Shown here: positions 52,777 through 63,859 of the stretch, piece after piece | How positions within the stretch are numbered: the stretch's first letter is position 1 | How the letters are laid out: each line of letters begins with the position of its first letter | NCBI GenBank assembly: GCA_016190375.1 | Contig: JACPQR010000010.1 | Location: 22,129 to 86,128, forward strand | Source: Deltaproteobacteria bacterium | Lineage (GTDB): Bacteria > Myxococcota_A > Polyangia > JACPQR01 | Direction of reading: 5' to 3' | Length of the DNA: 64,000 nt | Notes under the pieces: model-generated | Databases searched by the model: none | What the model saw: only the letters and a program-made list of their open reading frames with translations | Told to the model about the DNA's origin: nothing | Program-made: the position numbers and the translations under genes

Positions 52777-55112
52777 CAGAGGACGACCTCCACGACCTCG
52801 GTCCCCGAGGCCAGCTCGATGATCTCGATCTCGGAGCCGAGGGCAGCCTCGAGCGTCAAGACGAGGCGGATGTTCCGGCCCTCGAGCACCTTCCCGGGGC
52901 TCGTGCTTGCCGATGCCTCGACCGAGGCCTCGACCATCGTTCCGTCAGCGAGCCGGAGCTGGACCGACCGCGGCGGCGCCCAGTCGAGCCCACCGGGCCC
53001 GGCCTCGACCGCGACCGCGATCCTGAGCGGCCGCTTCGAGAGGAAGCGACCCTGCAGGGTGCGGCGCCCGGTCGGCCCAGCGAGCGCCGGTGCCTTGGGC
53101 GCGACTCGCCTCCGCTCCTGCGGCTGCGACGGCGGCAGAGGAGCGGGTGCCCCGGTCCGCGCGGGTGGCGAGTACGACGGGGCGGAGCAAGCAAAGACCT
53201 CGCGGTCCTCGTCGACCGACGCGAGCCGAGAAGCGATCGCGCCGGCGAAGGCAGGGAGAATGCCCGCCATCGTCCGGCCTGCCGTCGCCGCCGGCCGCAG
53301 CCCTAGGCCCTGGGCGGACAGCCCGTACGGAAGCTCGTGCGGCATGGTCACCTGCCGGTACGGGACGCGTGGATCGATGGTCGGCTCGTCGCTCGTCGCG
53401 ACCCAGGAGGTCGCGCGCGTCGCGATCGCGAACCGGAGCCCTACCTCCTCGATCGCGCGCTCCATCTCGCCGAGATCCGCGCCGGCGGCGAGATCCATCT
53501 CGAGGTCCTCCACGCGCTCGCGTCCGAAGAGCGAGCGCACTGCCGCCGAGCCGCTCCCTTCCGAGACCGGCGGCAAGCGGACCTTCTGGACGAACGCTCC
53601 ACTCGACGTGCGACCGCGGACCCGGATCGTCCCGCCCTCGGCCCGCACGGCGACGGGCATGAGCGCCGGAGCGCCCGCGAGCAGATCGGGCGGCGTCCGG
53701 CGCGCGCTCTCGACGACCGCGTCGCCGTCGACGGAGAGCTCCACGACCAGCGGCGCTCGCGTCGCGGCGACGAGGCGCGCCGCCCCGCGCTCGGCGTCCT
53801 CCGCGAGATCGAGGATGACCTCGACCCCGCGGCCGGCGCGCGCCACCGGCCGCGTGAGGGCGCGGTTGACGGACGAGCCGACGCCGACGGAGTGCAGGCG
53901 CGACCCGGGCGGCAGTCGATCGCGCACCTCCCGCACCACCTCCTCTTCGAACCCGATGTGCCCGTCGGTGACGATCACCACCTGCCGCTGGGACGACGCC
54001 GACAAGGGCTGTAGCGCCTCGATCATCGCCTCCCGCATCTCCGTCCCGCCGGACGCGCGCAGGACGCCGATCCACTGCAGAGCGTCTCGACGGGCGGCCT
54101 CGTTCGCCTCCACGGCCCGGCGCTTCCAGCGTCGCGACGCCGAGGAGAACTCGACGAGCTCGAGCCGGTCCCGGTCGCTCAGGGAACGGACCAGGGCCGC
54201 GGCGAGCGCCTTGGCGCGGGCGAGCGGCGCGCCGTCCATCGAGCCCGACGTGTCGAGGAGCACGACGAGGTCACGAGCCACGGGCTCGATCGACCCTTCC
54301 TGAGCCGGGGGAATGACCGTCAGGAGCGCGTACGCGCCGAGGTCCCCCGGCTGGCGGGCGGCCGCGACCTCGAGCCCGGGGCGCAGCCCGGCGACGCGCC
54401 AGCGCAGCACGACGTCGCGGTCGAGCGCCGCCGCGCCTTGCGCCAGCGCCACGCGCGTCACGGCTCCTCTCTCGACGACGATCGGGTGCGAGGTCGACTC
54501 CGGCAGCGCGCCATCGATCAGGGCGTCCTCGATCGCGAGCGACAGGGCGATCCTGGGCCCACCCTCCGTCGGGCCATCGAGCACGTCGACCGCCACCCGA
54601 TCGGCGTCCCCGACCCGTCCCTGTGCGCCGAGATAGCGGGGCGGCACGACCGTCGGGAACCTCCACTCCCAGGCGCCCTCGCCGATCCAGCGCAGGGGCT
54701 GGTCGATCGAGATCTCGACCGTGACCTCCGCCCCGGCCGGCACGTTGCCGACCTCCTGCTGGAAGAGGTTCGCCCGGTCCTGCTCGAGCAGCACCGCCGC
54801 GCGACCCTCGATCATCGCGTCCTCGAAGCGCTCCCTCGCGGCGGCGCGCCGGTCGATCCGGCCCACGATGCGGTGCTCGCCGATCGTGAACGCCGTCCCC
54901 GAGATCGCCGCGTCAGCCGGCAAGCCCAGGGCGTACGTCACTCGCAGGGGCTCGGCCGCCGGGTTCGCGAACCGCTGCACGAGGGTCACCCGCGCGATAC
55001 CCGCGTGCGCGCTCGCCTCCAGGCGCACGTCCCTGAGGGGCAACTCGCGCCCCCCCGCGGCCACGAGCCTCCCCCCTGACCCCTCTTCGCTCATCTCCCT
55101 GCGCATCGTCAT
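52776..55112 (-). CDS. VIT and von Willebrand A domain protein
   Basis: 778 aa. The N-terminal VIT domain (about 15-145, LPLRDVRLEASAHAGIARVTLVQRF, GRAAVLLEQDRANLFQQEVGNV) is followed by a vWA domain (about 270-440) with an intact MIDAS motif DTSGSMDG and a later VIVTDGHIGFEE. The remaining 330 residues include a Pro/Ala-rich linker and a C-terminal beta domain. There is no signal peptide, so it looks cytosolic. GGAGG 5 nt before ATG 55112 decides among three nearby ATGs. It heads an operon with an ECF sigma factor. VIT/vWA proteins bind partners through metal-dependent contacts, and the partner here is unknown. Confidence 0.85.
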   Translation of the reverse strand: MTMRREMSEEGSGGRLVAAGGRELPLRDVRLEASAHAGIARVTLVQRFANPAAEPLRVTYALGLPADAAISGTAFTIGEHRIVGRIDRRAAARERFEDAMIEGRAAVLLEQDRANLFQQEVGNVPAGAEVTVEISIDQPLRWIGEGAWEWRFPTVVPPRYLGAQGRVGDADRVAVDVLDGPTEGGPRIALSLAIEDALIDGALPESTSHPIVVERGAVTRVALAQGAAALDRDVVLRWRVAGLRPGLEVAAARQPGDLGAYALLTVIPPAQEGSIEPVARDLVVLLDTSGSMDGAPLARAKALAAALVRSLSDRDRLELVEFSSASRRWKRRAVEANEAARRDALQWIGVLRASGGTEMREAMIEALQPLSASSQRQVVIVTDGHIGFEEEVVREVRDRLPPGSRLHSVGVGSSVNRALTRPVARAGRGVEVILDLAEDAERGAARLVAATRAPLVVELSVDGDAVVESARRTPPDLLAGAPALMPVAVRAEGGTIRVRGRTSSGAFVQKVRLPPVSEGSGSAAVRSLFGRERVEDLEMDLAAGADLGEMERAIEEVGLRFAIATRATSWVATSDEPTIDPRVPYRQVTMPHELPYGLSAQGLGLRPAATAGRTMAGILPAFAGAIASRLASVDEDREVFACSAPSYSPPARTGAPAPLPPSQPQERRRVAPKAPALAGPTGRRTLQGRFLSKRPLRIAVAVEAGPGGLDWAPPRSVQLRLADGTMVEASVEASASTSPGKVLEGRNIRLVLTLEAALGSEIEIIELASGTEVVEVVL

Positions 55113-55230
55113 CCTGGCCTCCTGTGAGGTCAACGCGCGACAGCGCCAGCTCGTGACAGGGGACACGCCCCGGCCATCTAACCCCGCGATATCACGACGT
55201 TCCTGGGCCATACCGCGCATTTCGTCTGGA

Positions 55231-56451
55231 ATGCGAGACGGCGTCCGTGGTGTTGTCCAGACGTTGAAGGCGCTCGTCGCGGTTCTGTGCTTCGGGGCCT
55301 CGTGCGGCCCGGACGACCTCGACCAACCTCGACCCGAACCGCGCCCGTCGATCGAGCTTCCGAGCACGGCCGCGCCGGACCGCCCTGCCGCTCGCTCCGC
55401 TTCCCCGGCGAGCGCCGACGCTTCGGCCGGCGCCTCGCGCGGGCGCAGGCTCTCGGATCGGGACCTCGGACGGCTCATCGTCGAGCTCTCGGAGGAGACC
55501 GGCGAGTTTCCCAGCGAGAACCTGGTCTCCAACGAGACGACCTACCTCGACGTCGCGCCGCTGCTCAGGGACGCGGCCCTTCGAGGCAGGGCATATGTCG
55601 GCGTCGGGCCAGAGCAGAACCTCACGTACTTCGCGCTCCTCCAGCCCGAGATCGCCTTCGTGGTCGACATAAGGCGCGAGAACCTCCTCGAGCACCTCGT
55701 CCTCAGGGCCGCGATCGAGGCGGCCGACACGCCCGGCACGTTCCTGGCTAAGCTGACGGCGCGTCCCGCTCCCGCGTCGTCCGACATCGAGGACGTGGTG
55801 GCCTTCCTCGGAGCCGCGCGCTCGGAGCCAGATCTACTCGCCGCGTCGCTCGACCGGACGACGGCGCTCGCCACGCGACTCGGGCTGGACCTCGACGACC
55901 CGGACCGCGCCGCGATCCGGGCGATCCATCAGGCTTTCTTCGATCGGGGCCTGGACGCGACCTACTCGATGGAGGGCTCCCGGCGACGCTACCCCACGCT
56001 CGCCGAGCTCGTCCTCCAGCGCGACCCGGACGGCCGCCTGGCGAGCTTCGTCGCGGACGCGGAGGCGTACCGCCTCGTTCGGGCCGCCATGCGGGAGAAC
56101 CGCATCGTCCCGGTCGCCGGCGACTTCGCGGGCACCCGAGCCCTCGCCGGAGTGGCGCGACGGATCCGCGAGATGGGCCTCACGCTCGGCGTGTTCTATG
56201 CCTCGAACGTCGAGGAGTACCTGCTGCCCGGCGAGGCGCACGCGCGCTTCCTCGACAACCTGAGGGCGATGCCGATGGACGCGCGAAGCCTCGTCGTTCG
56301 CGTCTGGTTCGATCGCTGGCGCCCCCACCCGCGGCAGCGCGAGGGCCACCGGATGACGACACTGGCGGTCCCGCTCCAGGCGTTCCTCGCGCGCGCTGCC
56401 GAGCGACCCTTCCGCAGCTACTGGCAGGTCGTCCAGTGGCCCGAGCCCTGA
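55231..56451 (+). CDS. Conserved lipoprotein of unknown function
   Basis: 406 aa. The lipobox is FGASC. A Pro/Ala/Ser linker (about 30-75) precedes a conserved domain (about 78-400) with ENLVSNETTYLDVAPLL, AYVGVGPEQNLTYFALLQP and IAFVVDIRRENLLEHLV. It then has FYASNVEEYLLPG, a pattern I recall from conserved proteins of Leptospira and myxobacteria with a nucleotide- or SAM-binding-like fold. The reaction is not known. ATG 55231 is the only start that gives the signal peptide. It diverges from the VIT/vWA gene. Confidence 0.7.
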   Translation: MRDGVRGVVQTLKALVAVLCFGASCGPDDLDQPRPEPRPSIELPSTAAPDRPAARSASPASADASAGASRGRRLSDRDLGRLIVELSEETGEFPSENLVSNETTYLDVAPLLRDAALRGRAYVGVGPEQNLTYFALLQPEIAFVVDIRRENLLEHLVLRAAIEAADTPGTFLAKLTARPAPASSDIEDVVAFLGAARSEPDLLAASLDRTTALATRLGLDLDDPDRAAIRAIHQAFFDRGLDATYSMEGSRRRYPTLAELVLQRDPDGRLASFVADAEAYRLVRAAMRENRIVPVAGDFAGTRALAGVARRIREMGLTLGVFYASNVEEYLLPGEAHARFLDNLRAMPMDARSLVVRVWFDRWRPHPRQREGHRMTTLAVPLQAFLARAAERPFRSYWQVVQWPEP

Positions 56452-56476
56452 GCCACGGGTGGGTTCGCGCGCGAGG

Positions 56477-56506
56477 TTGCAGTCGTTCGAAGCGCCGCGA
56501 TATGTT
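56477..56506 (+). promoter_or_regulatory. Sigma-70-type promoter
   Basis: TTGCAG (56477-56482) and TATGTT (56501-56506) separated by 18 bp. Transcription would start near 56513. AGGAGGAGG follows before the ATG at 56532, so this gene is not leaderless. Confidence 0.5.
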
Positions 56507-56531
56507 TCCGCCTTTCCCAGGAGGAGGAACG

Positions 56532-58382
56532 ATGCTCTCTCGTGCTTGTCTGGCGTTCACCGTGTTCTGCGTCGGCTGCGGCGGAGGTGGCGGCGAGGTC
56601 ACCGACGACGGGGAAGACTGCGAGAACGGACGCGACGACGACGGCGACGGTCTGGCCGACTGCGACGACTCCGAATGCGCCGACGACCCCGTCTGCGAGC
56701 CGGCGACCGAGAACTGCGGCGACGGACGGGACGACGACGGTGACGGGTACTCCGACTGCGACGACGACGACTGCGCCGCCGATCCCGCTTGCGCGGGAGG
56801 CGAGGGGGACTGCCTCGACGGGATGGACGAAGACGGCGACGGGGATGTCGACTGCGACGACGAGGACTGCGCCGACGACCCCGCCTGCCTCGTGGAGGTA
56901 TGCGACAACGACCTCGATGACGACGGCGACGGGGACGCCGACTGCGACGACGAGGACTGCGCCGACGACCCCGCCTGCTTCCACGAGACGGATTGCGACG
57001 ACGACGCAGACGAGGACGGCGACGGCGCGGCCGACTGCGACGACGACGACTGCGCCGCCGATCCCGCCTGCTTCCACGAGACGGACTGCGGCGACGGAGT
57101 CGACGAGGACGGCGACGGGACCTCCGACTGCGACGACGAGGACTGTGCCGCCGATCCCGCCTGCCTGCACGAGGCGGACTGCGACGACGATGTCGACGAC
57201 GACGGCGACGGCGCCACCGACTGCGACGACGACGACTGCGCCGCCGATCCCGCCTGCTTCCACGAGACGGACTGCGACGACGGAGCCGACGACGACGACG
57301 ACGGCGCCACCGACTGCGACGACGACGACTGCGCCGGCGATCCCGCGTGCGCCACGCCCGAGGACTGCGACAACGAATCGGACGACGACGGCGACGACGA
57401 CGTCGACTGCGATGACGGCGACTGCGCCGGCGATCCCGCGTGCGTGACCTACGACTGCGGCGCCTTCGACGAGGATCCGGGTTGGGCCGTCGCCGAGGGA
57501 TTCCGGGCCGTGGTCGTCGCCGGCGGCGACGCGGGACTGAATCAGCCTGTCGCCGCGGCGTTCGCGGGCGGAGGCTACGGGGCCTTCCTCTACGTCGTCG
57601 ACCAGGGAAACGACACACTCTTCACGCTCGACGTGCTGACCGGGGATGTCGCTCCGTTCACCTCCGGCGCAGACTGGGCGGACGCGCCGGACCTGCTCAC
57701 GACCATCACCTGGGACGCCGAGGGCGTATTCGACGGCGCGCTTTACGTGGGTGATCAGGGCAGCGATGGTGACTCCGACAGCACTCTGTACCGTGTCGGC
57801 ACCGACGGCGCCGCGACCGTCTTCGTGACAGGTCCAGGCCCCGGGCTCGACGACATCTACGGTCTCCTCTTCTCGCCGGGCGACCCGTATCCCGAGGGTC
57901 TGTTCATCACGGGAGACACCGACGGAGCGGGCGACGACTGGGGCATCTTCGACGAGCTTGGGGCTGGCGTCGTGTTCTCGCAGGTCGAGGGGATCGAGGG
58001 GCTCGCCCTCGACGCCAGCGGGCTGTACGGCGGCGGGATCTTCGCATCGCGTCCGCTCGGCGGCGGCTACACGGGAGACGGCTCGATCACTCCCATCGGT
58101 GCCGACGGAAACGCCGGCGAGCCGCTCGCCACCGGTCTCGGCGGGATTCACGCGGTCGTCTTCGCGCCCGAGGGACCGTTCGGACAGCAGATGGTCGCCG
58201 CGAGCTGGTCGGACGGCCGACTGGTCAGCATCTCGCCCGAGGGAGACGTCTCGGAGCTCGCGACGGGCCTTCAGCTCACCAACTACGACGGCAACATCCT
58301 CGCCTTCTCGGCCGACGGCCGGGTCCTCATGGTCGCGGATCGCCTCGCCAGCCAGGTCGTCTGCATCGAGCCCGTCGACTAG
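56532..58382 (+). CDS. Lipoprotein with nine Asp/Cys repeats and a propeller domain
   Basis: 616 aa. The lipobox is VFCVGC. Residues about 30-304 are nine repeats of about 33 residues with the pattern CxDGxDDDGDGxxDCDDxDCAxDPAC. Acidic DxDGDG loops suggest calcium binding as in thrombospondin type-3 repeats, held by paired cysteines. Residues about 310-616 form an NHL/SdrE-like propeller domain (FRAVVVAGGDAGLNQPVA, YVVDQGNDTLFTLDV, EGVFDGALYVGDQG, GLYGGGIFA). A strong Shine-Dalgarno sequence decides the start. The function is unknown. A Ca-stiffened stalk presenting a propeller on the outer membrane is a reasonable picture. Confidence 0.8.
   Translation: MLSRACLAFTVFCVGCGGGGGEVTDDGEDCENGRDDDGDGLADCDDSECADDPVCEPATENCGDGRDDDGDGYSDCDDDDCAADPACAGGEGDCLDGMDEDGDGDVDCDDEDCADDPACLVEVCDNDLDDDGDGDADCDDEDCADDPACFHETDCDDDADEDGDGAADCDDDDCAADPACFHETDCGDGVDEDGDGTSDCDDEDCAADPACLHEADCDDDVDDDGDGATDCDDDDCAADPACFHETDCDDGADDDDDGATDCDDDDCAGDPACATPEDCDNESDDDGDDDVDCDDGDCAGDPACVTYDCGAFDEDPGWAVAEGFRAVVVAGGDAGLNQPVAAAFAGGGYGAFLYVVDQGNDTLFTLDVLTGDVAPFTSGADWADAPDLLTTITWDAEGVFDGALYVGDQGSDGDSDSTLYRVGTDGAATVFVTGPGPGLDDIYGLLFSPGDPYPEGLFITGDTDGAGDDWGIFDELGAGVVFSQVEGIEGLALDASGLYGGGIFASRPLGGGYTGDGSITPIGADGNAGEPLATGLGGIHAVVFAPEGPFGQQMVAASWSDGRLVSISPEGDVSELATGLQLTNYDGNILAFSADGRVLMVADRLASQVVCIEPVD
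56619..57443 (+). repeat. Nine tandem ~99-bp coding repeats (Asp/Cys)
   Basis: About 825 bp. Neighbouring units differ mainly at third positions and in the short linkers (FHETD, LHEAD, GGEGD). Repeat 8 has an Asp run instead of DGDG. Recombination between units could change copy number in frame. Confidence 0.85.
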
Positions 58383-58436
58383 ATACCAGAGACCTTCCGG
58401 CGACGGTGACCCTGGCGGAGCGATGCCCCGACGCCG

Positions 58437-58442
58437 TATCCT
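58437..58442 (+). promoter_or_regulatory. -10 box upstream of lipoprotein gene
   Basis: TATCCT, with transcription expected near 58449. AGGAGG follows at 58451-58456, 14 nt before ATG 58471. It lies downstream of the alternative ATG 58423, which argues for 58471. Confidence 0.4.
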
Positions 58443-58470
58443 CCGCGGCCAGGAGGTCCGCTCCGCCGCC

Positions 58471-59526
58471 ATGCGCACCGTGATGCCGATCCTCGTTCCT
58501 GCCGTGTTCATCCTCTCCGCCTGCGGCCCCGAGAACGCGTCGGAGGCCGAGGCGAACCGTGACGTCTCGTGGCTCGGCGAGCACGCCAAGGCCGGCGAGG
58601 CCGAGGCCATGGCGTCCCTTTGCAAGCTGGCGACGGAGGGAGTCGATGGCTCCTCGGCGGCGCTGGTGGCGGCGCGGGCGGGCAAGGACCCGAACCAGCA
58701 CCTCGAGAGCGTCGCCTGCATGATCGACCTCGCGCTCGCGGGCGACGGTGCCTTCGCCGCACCGGCCCGCGAGCTCATCGCGGCGCCGGCGACGCCGGTG
58801 AGGCTCGCGGCGATGAACGCGCTCGCCGCCGCCTCGACGGATGCCGCCCGTCGAGCGAGCCTTCAGCCCTTCCTGGCCGACGTGAAGGCGCGGCTGCGAG
58901 ACGACGAGGAGGGCATCTGGCGGCGGGCGCTCAACGTCCTGTACAACCAGGGTCCCCTGGGCCGGCGTACGCTCGCGGCGGCGCTCGAGGTGCCCGAGCC
59001 AACGCGCCGCCGCGAGCTGACGCGCCGCATCGCCGACTTCACCGAGATCTCGCCGGAGCTCGGACCACCCGCGCTCGCCTGGATCGTCTCCGGCGAGGCC
59101 GAGGTCTTCGACAAGCTCGAAGGCATCGTCGTCCGGAGCGGAATGGCGATCGGTTCGGCGAAGTCGGAGCTGCTCACGATGTACGGCTCGAACGCCGATG
59201 CCAAGATCGACTCCGCGCTTCACCTGGCGCGCGCCTTCGCCGACGAAGGTCGCTGCGACGCCGAGGTCGTCAGGGCGACGCTCGAGGCGTCGTCTCGAAC
59301 GACGATGACGCCCCCGGAGGTGCCGCCGGACCAGGAGCTGCCGGAGGAGCGACCGGTGGGGCCGTTCCCCTGGTGCGAGGAGCCGTGCCTCGTGCAAGTG
59401 CGCGGCGTGGCCTACAGGTGCCGCCAGGTCGGCGACGCGGTGCTCCGCGAGGTCGCGGCGCGCCCCGCCATCGAGGGTCCCGCGGGCCAGCCCCGCGAGA
59501 TCGCGCGCGCGACCCTCGGGATCTGA
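58471..59526 (+). CDS. Lipoprotein with HEAT-like helical repeats
   Basis: 351 aa. The lipobox is ILSAC. The body is almost entirely helical (EANRDVSWLGEHAKAGEAEAMASLCKL, NQHLESVACMIDLAL, PVRLAAMNALAAAS, WRRALNVLYNQG), suggesting HEAT/ARM-type repeats. A short C-terminal part has a Cys pair (WCEEPCLVQVRGVAYRC). No enzyme motif is recognised. The stop lies 4 bp from the convergent ATP-grasp gene. Confidence 0.65.
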   Translation: MRTVMPILVPAVFILSACGPENASEAEANRDVSWLGEHAKAGEAEAMASLCKLATEGVDGSSAALVAARAGKDPNQHLESVACMIDLALAGDGAFAAPARELIAAPATPVRLAAMNALAAASTDAARRASLQPFLADVKARLRDDEEGIWRRALNVLYNQGPLGRRTLAAALEVPEPTRRRELTRRIADFTEISPELGPPALAWIVSGEAEVFDKLEGIVVRSGMAIGSAKSELLTMYGSNADAKIDSALHLARAFADEGRCDAEVVRATLEASSRTTMTPPEVPPDQELPEERPVGPFPWCEEPCLVQVRGVAYRCRQVGDAVLREVAARPAIEGPAGQPREIARATLGI

Positions 59527-59530
59527 CTCG

Positions 59531-60745
59531 TCAGCCGTAGCGAACGCGCACGGTTCCCAGGACGAGGCGCACGGCCTCGCGAACGACCGCCTCGTCGCGG
59601 TGGCGCACGATGATGTAGCCGTCGCCCTCGTACGTGTCGCCCTTGGGCGCTCCCGGCTGCGGCAGGCGCGCTTCCTCGACCAGCGAGCCGAGGCGCCGAT
59701 GCACCTCGTCGATGCCGTCCACGCGGGCGACCCGACCCGCGCCGACTCCGCGCAGGAAGATGGTCGCGGCGGCGTGGCTCCGGTTCCAGGGACCGTCGAA
59801 GGCGCCGTCGACCACGGCCCGTGCCCAGGTCCTGTAGATGTCCGCGTCGTGAACGAGGCCGGTCATCGCCGTCAGTTGCCCTCCCGGCGGCCGCGCGGCG
59901 ATCTCTCCGATCGCCAGCGTTCCGTCCTCGCGGCGAAACCACTCCATGTGCGCCACGCCGTCCTCGAGACCCAGCACCTGGACCGTGCGCTCGCCCAGGC
60001 GAAGAACCTGCTGATGGGCGGGGTCGCCGATGTCCCTGGGCAGAAGGCAGACCCACTGGATCCACTCCGTGCGCATCACCTCGAGCGGGCCGGGCAGGTA
60101 GTGCGAGATCGAGTGCGCCCGGACGCGACCGCCCACGACGACCATCTCGCAGCTCCCCTCGTCCCCGTGCAGGTACTCCTCGGCCAGGACCGGCGCGGCG
60201 GGTGACGGCCGAAGCTGGCCCAGGGCCCGGCCCAGACTGCCGCGATCGTCGATCCGCCAGGTCGAGCGGCATCCGGCGCCCGCGGGCGGCTTGAGCACGA
60301 TCGGCAGCCCGACCTGAGCGACGAAGGGCAGCGCCTCCTCGGCCGCGGTGAGCAGCCTGTGGCGGGCGCAGGGCAGGCCGTTCTGCCGCAGCGTGTCCTT
60401 CATCAGGGCCTTCTCCCGGAAGCGCTCGGCCGTCTCGGGATCGGGGCCGGGGACGCCGAAGTGGCGGCGGACGATGGCGAGCGGAGTCTGCAGCGGCTCG
60501 AGGATGCCCGTGATCCGATACGGCTCGCCATGACGAGCCACCAGCCGGGCGACGCCCGAGGCGATCGCGGCGGGATTCAGGGCGTCCTCGACGACCGCGA
60601 CGTCCGCGAAGTGAGCGCCTTCCTCCTGGGTCGGCGCCTTCTGGAACACGCCGAGCAGCCGCAGGTCTTCGAGGCGCGTCAGCCCGTGGGAGAAGCGCAT
60701 CGTGGCATCGAGGGCGAACGGAGCGACGAACACGACGTTGCGCAT
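59531..60745 (-). CDS. ATP-grasp ligase
   Basis: 404 aa. The N-terminal Rossmann-like part (VVFVAPFALDATMRF) is followed by an ATP-grasp core from about residue 115. LPIVLKPPAGAGCRST forms the nucleotide-binding loop, VLAEEYLHGDEGSCEMVVVGG the next strand, and VAHMEWFRREDGTLAIGEIAARPPGG the metal-binding segment. The EIAARPPGG ending resembles ligases that join amino acids or peptides. GGAGG 5-6 nt before ATG 60745 fixes the start. The substrate is unknown. It diverges from the ribosomal-protein operon and is related in layout to the ligase at 14910-16175. Confidence 0.8.
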   Translation of the reverse strand: MRNVVFVAPFALDATMRFSHGLTRLEDLRLLGVFQKAPTQEEGAHFADVAVVEDALNPAAIASGVARLVARHGEPYRITGILEPLQTPLAIVRRHFGVPGPDPETAERFREKALMKDTLRQNGLPCARHRLLTAAEEALPFVAQVGLPIVLKPPAGAGCRSTWRIDDRGSLGRALGQLRPSPAAPVLAEEYLHGDEGSCEMVVVGGRVRAHSISHYLPGPLEVMRTEWIQWVCLLPRDIGDPAHQQVLRLGERTVQVLGLEDGVAHMEWFRREDGTLAIGEIAARPPGGQLTAMTGLVHDADIYRTWARAVVDGAFDGPWNRSHAAATIFLRGVGAGRVARVDGIDEVHRRLGSLVEEARLPQPGAPKGDTYEGDGYIIVRHRDEAVVREAVRLVLGTVRVRYG

Positions 60746-60887
60746 CTCTTGCCTCCGGGCGTCACCTCGACTCCAGCGATCCCGAGCGCGCTGGGGAGGC
60801 TTTGATCGAGGCGCCGATCGCGCCCCCCTGACACCCCGAGTATCGAGGTTCGCCAGCGAAGGGGCAACCGGCAACGGCCGACCCCGC

Positions 60888-60917
60888 TTGCCCGCCCGTG
60901 ACCGGGCGTGCTATAGG
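60888..60917 (+). promoter_or_regulatory. Promoter of the rpsB-tsf-pyrH-frr operon
   Basis: TTGCCC (60888-60893) and TATAGG (60912-60917), 18 bp apart, in the 303-bp divergent region upstream of rpsB. The predicted leader is about 120 nt and includes a short GC hairpin (CCCC-TC-GGGG near 60947). An S2-binding autoregulatory leader is known in other bacteria. Whether this one works that way cannot be seen. Confidence 0.5.
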
Positions 60918-61048
60918 CTCCCCGCCTCACGGCCGGACCCCTCGGGGCCCGAAATTACACACGCCCTCGCGCAGTACGGGCTCGCGGATCCCCGCTCGAA
61001 TGGTCGGGCGGCGAACGCGGGACGGCAGGGCGGAGGAGACCTGAGAGA

Positions 61049-63260
<2,212 letters not shown>

Positions 63261-63295
63261 CGGGCTTTCGGGGCACGAAGCTTGGAGGAAGAGCC

Positions 63296-63859
63296 ATGGG
63301 ACTGATCGACGACGTCTTTGCCGACCTTCGCAGCGGGATCCAGAAGGCGCACGACGCGCTGCGACGAGATCTCGCTCGGCTCCGCACGGGCCGGGCGAGC
63401 GTGTCGCTGCTCGACGGCATCCGTGTGGACTACTACGGGACGCCGACGCCGCTCAACCAGATGGCGTCGCTGTCGACGCCGGATCCTCGAACGATCTTCG
63501 TCAAGCCGTGGGACAAGAGCGTGGTCTCCGCGATCGAGAAGGCCATCCGTCAGAGCGACCTCGGCGTCAACCCGATGTCCGACGGCGAGCTCGTGCGCAT
63601 CCCCATCCCTCCGCTCACCGAGGAGCGCCGCAAGGACCTCGTCAAGATCGCCCGCAAGAACGGCGAGGAGAGCAAGGTCGCGATCCGCGGCGCGCGCCGT
63701 GAGGCCCGCGAGCTCCTCGAGCAGCTCGAGTCCGACGGCGACGTCCCGGCCGACGAGGTCGCTCAGGCGCTCAAGAAGGTCGAGACCGAGATCGAGACCT
63801 CGGTCAAGAAGGTCGACGAGATCGTGGCCAACAAGGAAAAGGAGATCATGGAGGTGTGA
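63296..63859 (+). CDS. frr: Ribosome recycling factor
   Basis: 187 aa. It splits post-termination ribosomes together with EF-G. It has LARLRTGRASVSLLDGIRVDYYG, TPTPLNQMASLSTPDPRTI, IPIPPLTEERRKDLVKIARK and the C-terminal helix ending VANKEKEIMEV, as expected for the tRNA-shaped protein. GGAGGAAG precedes the ATG by about 6 nt. Its stop overlaps the possible start of a following gene (GTGA). Confidence 0.97.
   Translation: MGLIDDVFADLRSGIQKAHDALRRDLARLRTGRASVSLLDGIRVDYYGTPTPLNQMASLSTPDPRTIFVKPWDKSVVSAIEKAIRQSDLGVNPMSDGELVRIPIPPLTEERRKDLVKIARKNGEESKVAIRGARREARELLEQLESDGDVPADEVAQALKKVETEIETSVKKVDEIVANKEKEIMEV

Noticed and set aside
56619..57443. CRISPR array, because of regular ~99-bp periodicity
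   Set aside because: There are no unique spacers. The periodicity is a protein repeat with a conserved Cys/Asp pattern.
60914..60928. TAGGCT upstream of rpsB as another leaderless start
   Set aside because: No in-frame start codon follows at 6-9 nt. The rpsB ATG is 120 nt further on and has its own Shine-Dalgarno sequence.
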